Below, piece after piece: positions 1 to 9,588 of a stretch of DNA of 64,000 nucleotides (positions within the stretch are counted from its first letter, which is position 1; every line of letters begins with the position of its first letter). The stretch lies in assembly GCF_002300165.1 (NCBI RefSeq), contig NZ_MLCE01000021.1:434001-498000 (forward strand). The letters run 5' to 3'. Origin of the DNA: Streptomyces sp. Tue6028. GTDB taxonomy: Bacteria > Actinomycetota > Actinomycetes > Streptomycetales > Streptomycetaceae. The notes beneath the pieces were generated by a model. The model did not search any database. It was not told the origin of the DNA and saw only the letters and a program-made list of their open reading frames with translations. The translations under genes were made by a program, and so were the position numbers.

Positions 1-2808
1 CCGACCAGCGACACCGCAAATGGCGGCCGCCGACTCGTCATCGTCGAGTCGCCTGCCAAGGCGAAGACGATCAAGGGCTACCTCGGCCCCGGCTATGTCG
101 TCGAAGCGAGCGTCGGGCACATCCGTGACCTTCCCAACGGCGCCGCGGAGGTGCCCGAGAAGTACACCGGCGAGGTGCGCCGCCTCGGCGTGGACGTCGA
201 GCACGACTTCCAGCCGATCTACGTGGTCAACGCTGACAAGAAGGCCCAGGTCAAGAAGCTCAAGGACCTGCTGAAGGACTCCGACGAACTCTTCCTCGCC
301 ACCGATGAGGACCGCGAGGGCGAAGCCATCGCGTGGCACCTCCTCGAGGTCCTGAAGCCCAAGGTCCCGGTCAAGCGCATGGTGTTCCACGAGATCACCA
401 AGGACGCGATCCGCGAGGCCGTCGCCAACCCGCGCGACCTGAACAAGCGCATGGTCGACGCCCAGGAGACCCGCCGCATCCTCGACCGCCTCTACGGCTA
501 CGAGGTCTCGCCCGTCCTGTGGAAGAAGGTCATGCCGCGGCTGTCGGCGGGCCGCGTCCAGTCCGTGGCGACCCGGCTCGTCGTCGAGCGGGAGCGCGAG
601 CGCATCGCCTTCCGCTCCGCCGAGTACTGGGACCTGACCGGCACCTTCGGCACCGGCCGGGCCGGCGACCCGAGCGACCCGTCCACCCTCGTCGCCCGTC
701 TCGCGACGGTCGACGGCAAGCGCGTCGCCCAGGGCCGCGACTTCGACTCGCTGGGGCAGCTCAAGAGCGCGAACACGCTCCACCTCGACGAGGCGAACGC
801 CCGCGCGCTCGCCGCCGCCCTGGAGAACACCGACTTCTCGGTCCGCTCGGTCGAGTCCAAGCCGTACCGCCGCTCGCCGTACGCGCCGTTCCGTACGACG
901 ACGCTCCAGCAGGAGGCCTCGCGCAAGCTCGGCTTCGGGGCCAAGGCCACCATGCAGGTGGCGCAGAAGCTGTACGAGAACGGCTTCATCACCTACATGC
1001 GTACGGACTCCACGACCCTGTCCGACACGGCGGTCACCGCCGCCCGTGCGCAGGTCACGCAGCTGTACGGCGCCGACTACCTGCCGGCGCAGCCGCGTAC
1101 GTACGCCGGGAAGGTCAAGAACGCGCAGGAGGCGCACGAGGCGATCCGCCCCTCGGGTGATCGTTTCCGCACGCCCGCCGAGACGGGGCTGACCGGCGAC
1201 CAGTTCAAGCTGTACGAACTGATCTGGAAGCGCACCGTCGCCTCCCAGATGAAGGACGCCACCGGAAACAGCGTGACGGTGAAGATCGGCGGCACGGCCG
1301 CCGACGGCCGCGACGCCGAGTTCAGCGCGTCCGGCAAGACGATCACCTTCCACGGCTTCCTGAAGGCGTACGTCGAGGGCGCGGACGACCCGAACGCCGA
1401 GCTGGACGACCGCGAGCGCCGGCTGCCGCAGGTCAACCAGGGTGACCCGCTCTCCGCCGAGGAGATCACGGTCGACGGGCACGCCACCAAGCCCCCGGCC
1501 CGCTACACCGAGGCCAGCCTGGTCAAGGAGCTCGAAGAGCGCGAGATCGGCCGCCCGTCGACGTACGCGTCGATCATCGGCACCATCCTCGACCGCGGCT
1601 ACGTCTTCAAGAAGGGCACGGCCCTGGTGCCGTCCTTCCTCTCCTTCGCCGTGGTCAACCTCCTGGAGAAGCACTTCGGGCGGCTCGTCGACTACGACTT
1701 CACCGCCAAGATGGAGGACGACCTCGACCGCATCGCGCGCGGCGAGGCCCAGGCCGTGCCGTGGCTGAAGCGCTTCTACTTCGGCGAGGGCGACGCGACG
1801 GGCGCCGCCGAGGCCGGGAACGGCGACGGCGACCACCTCGGCGGCCTCAAGGAACTCGTCACCGACCTGGGCGCCATCGATGCCCGCGAGGTGTCGTCCT
1901 TCCCGGTCGGCAACGACATCGTGCTGCGCGTCGGCCGCTACGGCCCGTACATCGAGCGCGGTGAGAAGGACGCCGAGAACCACCAGCGCGCCGATGTGCC
2001 CGAGGACCTGGCCCCCGACGAGCTGACGGTCGAGCTCGCGGAGGAGCTGCTCGCCAAGCCGAGCGGTGACTTCGAGCTGGGCGCCGACCCGGAGACCGGC
2101 CACCAGATCATCGCCAGGGACGGCCGCTACGGCCCGTACGTCACCGAGGTGCTCCCCGAGGGCACCCCGAAGACCGGCAAGAACGCCGTCAAGCCGCGTA
2201 CGGCGTCGCTGTTCAAGTCGATGTCCCTCGACACGGTGACGCTGGAGGACGCCCTCCGGCTGATGTCCCTGCCGCGCGTCGTCGGCGCGGACGCCGAGGG
2301 CGTCGAGATCACCGCGCAGAACGGCCGCTACGGGCCGTATCTGAAGAAGGGCACGGACTCGCGCTCCCTGCAGTCCGAGGACCAGCTCTTCACGATCACG
2401 CTCGACGAGGCGCTGGAGATCTACTCCCAGCCCAAGCAGCGTGGCCGCGCGGCCGCCAAGCCGCCGCTGAAGGAGCTCGGCGAGGACCCGGTCAGCGGGA
2501 AGCCCGTCGTCGTCAAGGACGGCCGCTTCGGCCCCTACGTCACCGACGGCGAGACCAACGCGACCCTGCGTTCGGGCGACAGCGTCGAGGACATCACCCC
2601 GGAGCGCGGCTACGAGCTGCTCGCCGAGAAGCGCGCCAAGGGCCCGGCCAAGAAGACCGCGAAGAAGGCGCCCGCCAAGAAGGCGCCCGCCAAGAAGGCC
2701 CCGGCCAAGAAGACGGCGGCCAAGAAGACGACGGCTTCGAAGACGGCCGCCAAGAAGGCCCCGGCCAAGAAGACCGCCGCGAAGAAGACGGCGGCCTCCG
2801 AAGGCTGA
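1..2808 (+). CDS. topA: DNA topoisomerase I (5' truncated by the window)
   Basis: Type IA topoisomerase that relaxes negative supercoils by cutting one strand through a tyrosyl-phosphodiester bond. The reading frame is open from base 1; the first residues read PTSDTANGGRRLVIVESPAK, so only a couple of codons lie outside. The Toprim domain (VIVESPAKAKTIKGYLG at the N-terminus, DEDREGEA near base 310) is followed by the core with the catalytic tyrosine in ITYMRTDST near base 990. Instead of C-terminal zinc fingers it has four GRYGPY/GRFGPY repeats and a lysine/alanine-rich tail built from AKKAPAKK units (about 2630-2805). This architecture is typical of actinobacterial TopA. The tail probably binds DNA and supports processivity. 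tmk follows 114 bp downstream on the same strand. Confidence 0.97.
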   Translation, partial: PTSDTANGGRRLVIVESPAKAKTIKGYLGPGYVVEASVGHIRDLPNGAAEVPEKYTGEVRRLGVDVEHDFQPIYVVNADKKAQVKKLKDLLKDSDELFLATDEDREGEAIAWHLLEVLKPKVPVKRMVFHEITKDAIREAVANPRDLNKRMVDAQETRRILDRLYGYEVSPVLWKKVMPRLSAGRVQSVATRLVVERERERIAFRSAEYWDLTGTFGTGRAGDPSDPSTLVARLATVDGKRVAQGRDFDSLGQLKSANTLHLDEANARALAAALENTDFSVRSVESKPYRRSPYAPFRTTTLQQEASRKLGFGAKATMQVAQKLYENGFITYMRTDSTTLSDTAVTAARAQVTQLYGADYLPAQPRTYAGKVKNAQEAHEAIRPSGDRFRTPAETGLTGDQFKLYELIWKRTVASQMKDATGNSVTVKIGGTAADGRDAEFSASGKTITFHGFLKAYVEGADDPNAELDDRERRLPQVNQGDPLSAEEITVDGHATKPPARYTEASLVKELEEREIGRPSTYASIIGTILDRGYVFKKGTALVPSFLSFAVVNLLEKHFGRLVDYDFTAKMEDDLDRIARGEAQAVPWLKRFYFGEGDATGAAEAGNGDGDHLGGLKELVTDLGAIDAREVSSFPVGNDIVLRVGRYGPYIERGEKDAENHQRADVPEDLAPDELTVELAEELLAKPSGDFELGADPETGHQIIARDGRYGPYVTEVLPEGTPKTGKNAVKPRTASLFKSMSLDTVTLEDALRLMSLPRVVGADAEGVEITAQNGRYGPYLKKGTDSRSLQSEDQLFTITLDEALEIYSQPKQRGRAAAKPPLKELGEDPVSGKPVVVKDGRFGPYVTDGETNATLRSGDSVEDITPERGYELLAEKRAKGPAKKTAKKAPAKKAPAKKAPAKKTAAKKTTASKTAAKKAPAKKTAAKKTAASEG

Positions 2809-2910
2809 GACCCGGGGGCTCGGGCTCCGGACACGCGTACGCCCCTACACCATCCGGTGTGGGGGCGGCCGTATGTTCGGGCACCCCTTCGGGGAGTCAG
2901 CGGGTCCGGA

Positions 2911-2922
2911 TAGGCTTGCAGG
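2911..2922 (+). promoter_or_regulatory. candidate -10 for a leaderless tmk-fusion transcript
   Basis: TAGGCT at 2911-2916 lies 6 bp before the ATG at 2923, the spacing expected for a leaderless Streptomyces message. No convincing -35 (TTCGGG at 2888) and no proper Shine-Dalgarno sequence are seen, so the call is weak. Confidence 0.3.
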
Positions 2923-5900
2923 ATGACGCGAGCCGAGCAGCCAACGGCCCACCATCCCGCCCCCGACGACGCCCTGGTCGCGGACTCCCGCGAGCGCGCC
3001 GTCCGCGCGCTGCTGCGCCAGCCGCAGCTGAAGCGACTGTGGAGCGCGCACCTGGTGGGAGGTGTCGCGGACGCGCTGGCCCTGCTGGTGCTCGTCGTCC
3101 TGGTCCTCCAGGCGGCGATCAGCGAGGGCTCGTTCGGCGGTGGTTATCGCGGTGCCGCCCTCGCCGTGGCAGCCGTCTTCGGCGCCCGCATCCTCGCCAC
3201 GCTGCTCTTCGGAGCCGTGCTCCTCGGGCCGCTCACCTCGCTGACCTCGCCGGACGGGCCGCTCGACCGGCGCTGGACCATGGTCGGCGCGGACGCGCTG
3301 CGGGCCGTGCTGCTCATCATCGCGCCGCTGTGGATCGACTGGACCCCGGAAGACGCGCTCGCCGTCCTCCTCGTCACCGCGTTCGTGACCGGGACCGCCG
3401 AGCGGTTCTGGACGGTGTGCCGGGAGAGCGCGGCCCCCGCCCTGCTGCCCGCACCGCCGCTGGAGGGCGCCTCGGTGCGCCCGCTGCCCGACCACATGGA
3501 CGCGCTGCGGCGCCTGTCGCTGCGTACGGCGTTCCTGTCGGTGCCGCTCGCCGCCGCCACGCTCGTCGTCGCGTCGCTGGTCAACAACCTGCTGGGCGCC
3601 GGGATCGTCTGGTTCGACCAGCACCAGGCGGCGCTCGCCTCGTATGTCGCGGCCGGACTGTTCGCCGCGTCGCTGTCGGTGCTCACCTTCCTCGAACTGC
3701 CCGACGCGCGCACCCCGCGCGCGCGGTCACCCCTCGAAGGACTGCGCCGCCCCAAGACCGGCACCGGCGTCGACAAGGGCCGCACCGGGGCGATCCCGCT
3801 GCTCGTGATCGCCTGCGCCGCGGTCGCCGGGGCGATCTCCGCAGCCGTCGCCGTCTGCGTGCTGCACGCCAAGGACCTGGGCGGCGGCCCGGTGACGTAC
3901 GGACTGCTCGTACTGGCCCTCACCGGAGGCGTCGTCGTCGGCATCCGTACGGCGCCGTCCGTGCTGCCGTCGCTGTCCCGGCGCAGGCTGCTCGCACTGG
4001 CCATCGCCTGCACCGGCGTCGCGCTGCTCGCCGCGGGCCTCGTCCCCGACGTCACCACCGTGCTGCTGCTCCTCGCCCTCGCGGGCGTCGGCGCCGGCAT
4101 CGCCGCGAACACCGGGCACACCCTCCTCGACCAGGAGACCGAGGAGTACCGGCGCCCCCGCACCACCGAGCACCTGCACGCCGTCGTACGGGTCTTCGTG
4201 GCACTCGGCGCGCTGATGGCGCCCCTGGTGGCCGCGGGGATCGGCCCGCACCGCCTGGAGAACGGCAAGTTCGTGTTCGCGCACGGCGGCGCCGCCTTCA
4301 CGCTGATGCTCGTCGGCGCCCTGCTGCTGCCCGTCGCCGTGGTGGTGCTCGCCAAGGTCGACGACCGCTCCGGAGTGCCGCTGCGGCACGACCTGCGTGA
4401 CGCGCTGCGCGGCGGCGACGACCCGGCCCAGACGCCCGCCACGAGCGGGTTCTTCATCGCCCTGGAGGGCGGCGACGGAGCCGGCAAGTCCACCCAGGCG
4501 GAAGCGCTCGCCGAGTGGATCAGGTCCAAGGGCCACGAGGTCGTGGTCACCCGGGAGCCGGGCGCCACCCCGGTCGGCAAGCGGCTGCGCTCCATCCTGC
4601 TGGACGTGTCGTCGGCGGGCCTCTCGCACCGCGCCGAGGCCCTGCTGTACGCCGCCGACCGTGCGGAGCACGTCGACACCGTCGTGCGGCCGGCCCTGGC
4701 GCGCGGTGCCGTCGTCATCTCCGACCGGTACATCGACTCCTCGGTCGCCTACCAGGGCGCCGGCCGCGATCTGTCGCCGACGGAGGTCGCCCGCATCAAC
4801 CGGTGGGCGACGAACGGACTCGTTCCGCATCTGACCGTCCTGCTGGACGTGTCGCCCGAGGCGGCCCGCGAGCGGTTCACCGAGGCGCCGGACCGGCTGG
4901 AGTCGGAGCCCGTCGAGTTCCACACGCGCGTGCGGTCCGGCTTCCTGACCCTCGCCGCCGCCGACCCGGGGCGCTACCTGGTCGTCGACGCCTCACAGGA
5001 GCCCGAGGCGGTCACCACCGTCGTCCGGCACCGGCTCGACATCATGCTGCCGCTGTCCGAGGCCGAGGTGAAGGCGCAGGAGGAGGCCCGCAAGGCGGCC
5101 GAGGAGGAAGCCCGGCGCAAGGCCGAGGAAGAGGCCGCCCGCAAGGCCGAGGAAGAGCGGCTGGAGCGCGAGCGCCAGGAGCAGCTCGCCAAGCTCCGGG
5201 CCGAGGAGGAGGAGCGCAAGCAGCGCGAGCTGGAGGAGGCGCAGCGGCGCGAGGCGGAGCGCCAGGCCGAGGAGGCCCGGCAGCGCGCCGAGGACGCGCG
5301 CCGTCGTGCCGAGGAGGAGCGGGCACGGCAGCTCGCCGAGGAGCAGGCCCGCGCCGCCGAGGAGGAGCGACTGCGCAGGCAGGCCGAGGAAGAGGCCCGG
5401 CTGAGGGCCGAGGCGGACGCGCGTCGGCTGGAGAAGCAGCGGAAGGCCGAGGAGGCCTTGCTGCGGGCCGAGGAGGCCCGGCGGGCGGCGACGCAGGCCG
5501 CGGCCACCTCGACGGCGGCGGCCGCTTCCGCGGAGGCTGCGGCCTCGTCCGTGGCTCCGACCGTCTCTCCCTCCGCCGCCCCGGAGACGTCGGCCGCGTC
5601 GTCGGGCACGCGCCCGGGAGCCGCTTCGGACAACGAGACGACGGTGCCCACCCCGGTGGTGACCCCGCCGAAGGCCTCGGACGGACCGCGGGACGACGAG
5701 ACGACGGTGCTGGCGCCGGTGCGGGACGAGGAGGACCGGTCCGCCGGTTCGCGAGCCGAGTCCGGCTCCCGTCGGCGGGCCGGTTCCCGCTCCGACAACG
5801 AGGAGACGGCGAAGCTGCCGAAGCCGCCGGTGCCGCAGGGTGCCGCCGACGAGACGGCCGTACTGCCGCCGGTCACTCCCGGAGCGGCCGACGAGACCGC

Positions 5901-6234
5901 GGTGATTCCGCAGGTGGCTCCGGGTGCCGCCGACGAGACGGCGGTCCTGCCACCCGTACGGGAAGGGCGCGCCGGTACCCAGGCCGGGGACGCGACGGAC
6001 CGGGTGCCGCCGGGATTCTTCCGGGACGAGCGGCCGGCCCCGCGGGCGGACGGCGCCGACGACCGCACGCGTGAGCTGCCCCAGGTCGACGAGGAGGGCG
6101 CCGCGCGCCGGCGGCCCCGCTCCGACTGGGCCGAGGAGACTCCGCTCGACGACCTCCCGACCCTGGCGGACGAGCTGCTCGGCCCGCGCGAGGACGAGGA
6201 CCGGGACGAGGGACGGGGCGGCCGCCGCCGCTGA
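2923..6234 (+). CDS. tmk: MFS-like membrane protein fused to thymidylate kinase
   Basis: Makes dTDP from dTMP with ATP. The 1103-residue protein has three parts. Residues 1 to about 480 form a polytopic membrane domain of major-facilitator type, with about 12 hydrophobic segments. Residues about 505-710 are a complete thymidylate kinase with a P-loop (GGDGAGKST, near 515-523), the TREPG motif and the DRY motif in ISDRYIDSSVAYQG. The rest is a long Glu/Arg/Ala coiled coil (about 715-860) and a disordered acidic tail with repeated DETTVL/DETAVLPPV motifs. A free-standing Tmk is only about 210 residues. From memory the same fusion occurs at this locus in S. coelicolor. The position between topA and holB fits DNA replication. 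What the membrane half transports is unknown; it may simply anchor the kinase. Confidence 0.93.
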   Translation: MTRAEQPTAHHPAPDDALVADSRERAVRALLRQPQLKRLWSAHLVGGVADALALLVLVVLVLQAAISEGSFGGGYRGAALAVAAVFGARILATLLFGAVLLGPLTSLTSPDGPLDRRWTMVGADALRAVLLIIAPLWIDWTPEDALAVLLVTAFVTGTAERFWTVCRESAAPALLPAPPLEGASVRPLPDHMDALRRLSLRTAFLSVPLAAATLVVASLVNNLLGAGIVWFDQHQAALASYVAAGLFAASLSVLTFLELPDARTPRARSPLEGLRRPKTGTGVDKGRTGAIPLLVIACAAVAGAISAAVAVCVLHAKDLGGGPVTYGLLVLALTGGVVVGIRTAPSVLPSLSRRRLLALAIACTGVALLAAGLVPDVTTVLLLLALAGVGAGIAANTGHTLLDQETEEYRRPRTTEHLHAVVRVFVALGALMAPLVAAGIGPHRLENGKFVFAHGGAAFTLMLVGALLLPVAVVVLAKVDDRSGVPLRHDLRDALRGGDDPAQTPATSGFFIALEGGDGAGKSTQAEALAEWIRSKGHEVVVTREPGATPVGKRLRSILLDVSSAGLSHRAEALLYAADRAEHVDTVVRPALARGAVVISDRYIDSSVAYQGAGRDLSPTEVARINRWATNGLVPHLTVLLDVSPEAARERFTEAPDRLESEPVEFHTRVRSGFLTLAAADPGRYLVVDASQEPEAVTTVVRHRLDIMLPLSEAEVKAQEEARKAAEEEARRKAEEEAARKAEEERLERERQEQLAKLRAEEEERKQRELEEAQRREAERQAEEARQRAEDARRRAEEERARQLAEEQARAAEEERLRRQAEEEARLRAEADARRLEKQRKAEEALLRAEEARRAATQAAATSTAAAASAEAAASSVAPTVSPSAAPETSAASSGTRPGAASDNETTVPTPVVTPPKASDGPRDDETTVLAPVRDEEDRSAGSRAESGSRRRAGSRSDNEETAKLPKPPVPQGAADETAVLPPVTPGAADETAVIPQVAPGAADETAVLPPVREGRAGTQAGDATDRVPPGFFRDERPAPRADGADDRTRELPQVDEEGAARRRPRSDWAEETPLDDLPTLADELLGPREDEDRDEGRGGRRR

Positions 6235-6399
6235 CGGCCGGCGTCCGGCACCGGCCGGCGACCACTGCGGGACGGGCAGGGGAGTCCCTCCGACCCGCAG
6301 GGGGCGGATGACCGGTGGTGGCGCGAGCGCCGGCGCGGCACCCGCCGTGGTCGGCGGGACCGCATCCCGGCGCGGGTGAAGGCGGCGGGTGAGGCGGCA

Positions 6400-6422
6400 G
6401 CCCGGGACGATCCGTCCCGGGC
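6400..6422 (+). terminator. hairpin between tmk fusion and holB
   Basis: A perfect 10-bp inverted repeat, GCCCGGGACG and CGTCCCGGGC, with a 3-nt loop. No T-run follows, as is usual in Streptomyces. The 258-bp gap between the two genes holds little else that is recognisable. Confidence 0.5.
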
Positions 6423-6493
6423 GGGGCCGAATGTCAGTGGCGACCCGCACAATGGACGCGGCGAGGCAAAGTGCGACGAAAGGGCGGTGCCCC

Positions 6494-7699
6494 ATGCCCG
6501 TGTGGGACGACCTGGTGGGCCAGGAGAAGGTGAGCGAGCAGCTCGCCGCCGCCGCCCGGGACGCCGACGCCCTCGTCACGGCGGCCGCCGCGGACGCTCC
6601 GGCTCCCGAGGCGTCCAAGATGACGCACGCATGGCTGTTCACGGGCCCGCCCGGCTCGGGCCGTTCCACGGCGGCCCGGGCGTTCGCGGCGGCGCTCCAG
6701 TGTGTGAGCCCCGACCGCGCGCTCGGCGGAGTCCCCGGCTGCGGTTTCTGCGACGGCTGCCACACGAGCCTGGTGGGCACCCACGCCGACGTGGAGATCG
6801 TCCGTACCGATCTCCTCTCCATCGGTGTGAAGGAGACCCGTGACCTGGTCCGCCGCGCCCAGATGTCGCCCGCAGGGGGGCGCTGGCAGGTCATCGTCCT
6901 GGAGGACGCGGACCGCCTCACGGAAGGCGCCGGCAATGTCCTGCTGAAGGCAGTCGAGGAGCCCGCTCCCCGCACGGTCTGGCTCTTGTGCGCCCCGTCC
7001 GTCGAGGACGTCCTGCCCACCATCCGCTCCCGCTGCCGCCTGCTCACCCTGCGCACCCCGCCGGTGGACGCGGTCGCCGACATCCTCGTGCGCCGTGACG
7101 GCATCGAGCCCGACGTGGCGGCCGCCGTCGCGCGCGCCACGCAGGGCCACATCGGACGGGCCCGCCGTCTCGCCACCGACGCGCGCGCGCGGGAGCGACG
7201 GGCCGCCGTCCTCAAGCTCCCGCTGCGGGTCGGCGACGTCGGCGGCTGCCTCAAGGCGGCCCAGGAGCTGATCGACACGGCCTCCGAGGACGCCAAGCAG
7301 CTCGCCGAGGAAGTCGACGTGAAGGAGACGGAGGAGCTGAAGGCCGCCCTCGGTGCGACCCAGGGCGGCCGCATGCCGCGCGGCACCGCCGGCGTCATGA
7401 AGGAGCTGGAGGACCGGCAGAAGCGGCGAAGAACGCGTACGCAGCGCGACAGCCTGGACCTGGCCCTCACCGACCTCACCGGGCTCTACCGCGACGTACT
7501 GGCGCTCCAGCTCGGCTCCCGTCTGGCTCTGGCCAACACGGAGGTGGCGGACACCCTGGAGCGGCTGGCCCGCGCCGGCACCCCGGAGTCCACGCTGCGC
7601 CGCATCGACGCGATCGCCGCGTGCCGGGAGGCCCTCGACCGCAATGTGGCTCCGCTGCTCGCGGTGGAGGCGATGACCATGGCGCTGCGCGCGGGCTGA
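6494..7699 (+). CDS. holB: DNA polymerase III subunit delta'
   Basis: Clamp-loader subunit of 401 residues that helps load the beta sliding clamp. The start is the ATG giving MPVWDDLVGQEKV; the open frame upstream lacks family similarity. The AAA+ domain has a modified Walker A (GPPGSGRST, arginine replacing the usual lysine, as expected for a non-hydrolysing delta'). The zinc-binding cysteines are in CVSPDRALGGVPGC and CDGC. The sensor region reads LLKAVEEP, and the SRC motif is present in IRSRCRLLTLRTP. The C-terminal collar domain follows. It sits directly after the tmk fusion in the common actinobacterial order topA-tmk-holB. Confidence 0.94.
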   Translation: MPVWDDLVGQEKVSEQLAAAARDADALVTAAAADAPAPEASKMTHAWLFTGPPGSGRSTAARAFAAALQCVSPDRALGGVPGCGFCDGCHTSLVGTHADVEIVRTDLLSIGVKETRDLVRRAQMSPAGGRWQVIVLEDADRLTEGAGNVLLKAVEEPAPRTVWLLCAPSVEDVLPTIRSRCRLLTLRTPPVDAVADILVRRDGIEPDVAAAVARATQGHIGRARRLATDARARERRAAVLKLPLRVGDVGGCLKAAQELIDTASEDAKQLAEEVDVKETEELKAALGATQGGRMPRGTAGVMKELEDRQKRRRTRTQRDSLDLALTDLTGLYRDVLALQLGSRLALANTEVADTLERLARAGTPESTLRRIDAIAACREALDRNVAPLLAVEAMTMALRAG

Positions 7700-7807
7700 C
7701 GCCGCCCGGCGGGTGCGCCCCGGCCGTCGAAAGCGCAGGATGAGTTGACGGAGTCACTCGTACGAGGCTCAGTCGCCACTGAAGGTGATCAATCGATCGC
7801 TCAGGGT

Positions 7808-7819
7808 TAGGCTCGCGAG
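7808..7819 (+). promoter_or_regulatory. candidate -10 for a leaderless hydrolase transcript
   Basis: TAGGCT at 7808-7813 places the expected transcription start on the ATG at 7820. The -35 candidate GTGATC at 7785 is poor, and no ribosome-binding site precedes the ATG. Confidence 0.3.
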
Positions 7820-9403
7820 ATGTACATGAGGCGCACTCATCGGTCGTCCCGGCCCCTCTTCGCGGGGGGCGTGCTGCTCGCCGCCACCGCGCTGCTCGTC
7901 TCCGGCTGCTCCTCCGGGAGTTCGTCGGCGGCGTCCACGACGAAGGTGACGGCGCTGGCCGCATTGCCGAGTTCTACGCCGTCCGGGCTGTCGAGGTACT
8001 ACGACCAGAAGCTGAGCTGGCGCAGCTGCGGTGTGCCCGGCTTCGAGTGCGCCACGATGAAGGCACCGCTGGACTACGCGAAGCCGGACGCGGGCGACGT
8101 CAGGCTGGCGGTCGCCCGCAAGAAGGCCACCGGGCCGGGCGCACGGCTCGGTTCGCTTCAGGTCAACCCGGGCGGGCCGGGCGGTTCGGCCATCGACTAC
8201 CTCCAGTCGTACGCCGGAATCGGTTACCCGGCGGACGTCCGCGCCCGCTACGACATGGTGGCCATGGACCCGCGTGGCGTGGCCCGCAGCGAGCCGGTCG
8301 AGTGCCTCACCGGACCTCAGATGGACGCGTTCACGCAGACGGACACGACCCCGGACGACAAGAAGGAGACCCAGCAGCTCGTCGACGCGTTCAAGAAGTT
8401 CGCGGAGGGGTGCGGGGCGCACTCCCCGGAGCTGCTGCGGCACGTGTCGACGGTGGACGCCGCCCGTGACATGGACATCCTGCGCGCGGTCCTGGGCGAC
8501 AAGAAGCTGAACTACGTGGGCGCGTCGTACGGGACGTTCCTCGGCGCGACGTACGCGGGCCTCTACCCGGACCGGGTGGGGCGGATGGTCCTGGACGGCG
8601 CGATGGACCCGTCGATCGACGCACGCCGGCTGAACGAGGACCAGACGGCCGGGTTCGAGACGGCGTTCCAGTCGTTCGCGAAGGACTGTGCCCAGCACAG
8701 CGACTGTCCGCTGGGCGACGCGGGTACGAGCCCCGAGCAGATGGCCAAGAACCTGCAGGCGTTCTTCCAGGAGCTCGACAAGAAGCCCATCCCGACGGGC
8801 GATCCGGACGGCCGTAAGCTCGGCGAGGCGCTCGCGACGACCGGTGTGATCGCGGCGATGTACGACGAGGCGGCCTGGGAGCAGTTGCGCGAGGCGCTCG
8901 ACTCGGCGATGAAGGACGACGACGGCGCGGGCCTGCTGGCCCTCGCCGACAGCTACTACGAGCGCGACGCGAACGGCAAGTACGCGAACCTGATGTTCGC
9001 CAACGCCGCCGTGAACTGCCTCGACCTCCCACCCGCCTTCGAGAGCCCCGACCAGGTGGATAAGGCCCTGCCCGCGTTCGAGAAGGCGTCCTCCGTGTTC
9101 GGCGAGGGGCTGGCCTGGGCGGCACTGAACTGCGGGTACTGGCCGGTGCGGGCCACCGGTGAGCCGCACCGCATCGAGGCGAAGGGCGCGCCCCCGATCC
9201 TGGTGGTCGGCACGACCCGGGACCCGGCGACGCCGTACCGCTGGGCCCAGTCCCTCGCCTCCCAGCTCTCCTCCGGGACCCTCCTCACGTACGTCGGCGA
9301 CGGCCACACCGCCTACGGCCGCGGCAGCCAGTGCATCGACTCCGCGATCAACCGCTACCTGCTCGAAGGCACCCCTCCGGCCGACGGAAAACGCTGCTCG
9401 TAG
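7820..9403 (+). CDS. secreted lipoprotein, alpha/beta-hydrolase (tripeptidyl aminopeptidase/SlpD-E type)
   Basis: Exported serine peptidase-like hydrolase of 527 residues. A lipoprotein signal ends in the lipobox LVSGC, making Cys30 the lipidated residue; a Ser/Gly-rich linker follows. The alpha/beta-hydrolase fold contains the oxyanion-region motif NPGGPGGS (about 116-123), the nucleophile elbow GASYG (Ser236), Asp468 in TTRDPATP and His496 in GDGHTAYG, a complete triad. The C-terminal TAP-like domain is typical of Streptomyces proteinases that remove N-terminal peptides from extracellular proteins. The true physiological substrate cannot be read from sequence. A start two codons later (7826) is also possible. 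Confidence 0.88.
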   Translation: MYMRRTHRSSRPLFAGGVLLAATALLVSGCSSGSSSAASTTKVTALAALPSSTPSGLSRYYDQKLSWRSCGVPGFECATMKAPLDYAKPDAGDVRLAVARKKATGPGARLGSLQVNPGGPGGSAIDYLQSYAGIGYPADVRARYDMVAMDPRGVARSEPVECLTGPQMDAFTQTDTTPDDKKETQQLVDAFKKFAEGCGAHSPELLRHVSTVDAARDMDILRAVLGDKKLNYVGASYGTFLGATYAGLYPDRVGRMVLDGAMDPSIDARRLNEDQTAGFETAFQSFAKDCAQHSDCPLGDAGTSPEQMAKNLQAFFQELDKKPIPTGDPDGRKLGEALATTGVIAAMYDEAAWEQLREALDSAMKDDDGAGLLALADSYYERDANGKYANLMFANAAVNCLDLPPAFESPDQVDKALPAFEKASSVFGEGLAWAALNCGYWPVRATGEPHRIEAKGAPPILVVGTTRDPATPYRWAQSLASQLSSGTLLTYVGDGHTAYGRGSQCIDSAINRYLLEGTPPADGKRCS

Positions 9404-9407
9404 CGCG

Positions 9408-9444
9408 GCGCACGCCCCCGCCGACCGCGCGCGGGGGCGTGTGC
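9408..9444 (+). terminator. terminator of the lipoprotein hydrolase gene
   Basis: 14-bp stem, GCGCACGCCCCCGC against GCGGGGGCGTGTGC (one G-U pair), just after the stop codon. Confidence 0.65.
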
Positions 9445-9509
9445 GGAGCACCCCCGGAAACTGTGTAGACTTACCGACGTTGCTGATCGCACCATAGTGC
9501 GGACAGCGC

Positions 9510-9583
9510 GCCGCCTTAGCTCAGATGGCCAGAGCAACGCACTCGTAATGCGTAGGTCTCGGGTTCGAATCCCGAAGGCGGCT
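9510..9583 (+). tRNA. tRNA-Thr (anticodon CGU)
   Basis: A 74-nt cloverleaf. The acceptor stem GCCGCCT pairs perfectly with AGGCGGC at 9576-9582, with discriminator T9583. The D arm is GCTC...GAGC. The anticodon stem ACGCA/TGCGT closes the loop CTCGTAA, so the anticodon is CGT (codon ACG). The T arm is TCGGG-TTCGAAT-CCCGA. CCA is not encoded. ACG is a frequent codon in such high-G+C genomes. Confidence 0.97.
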
Positions 9584-9588
9584 CTTTC

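Noticed and set aside
4993..7479. An 828-codon minus-strand open frame across the tmk-fusion tail and holB
   Set aside because: It is antisense to two genes with clear domains and its translation is Arg/Ser/Leu low complexity, a G+C artefact.
9510..9583. An integrated element at the tRNA gene
   Set aside because: No integrase, recombinase or second copy of the tRNA 3' end appears in the window.
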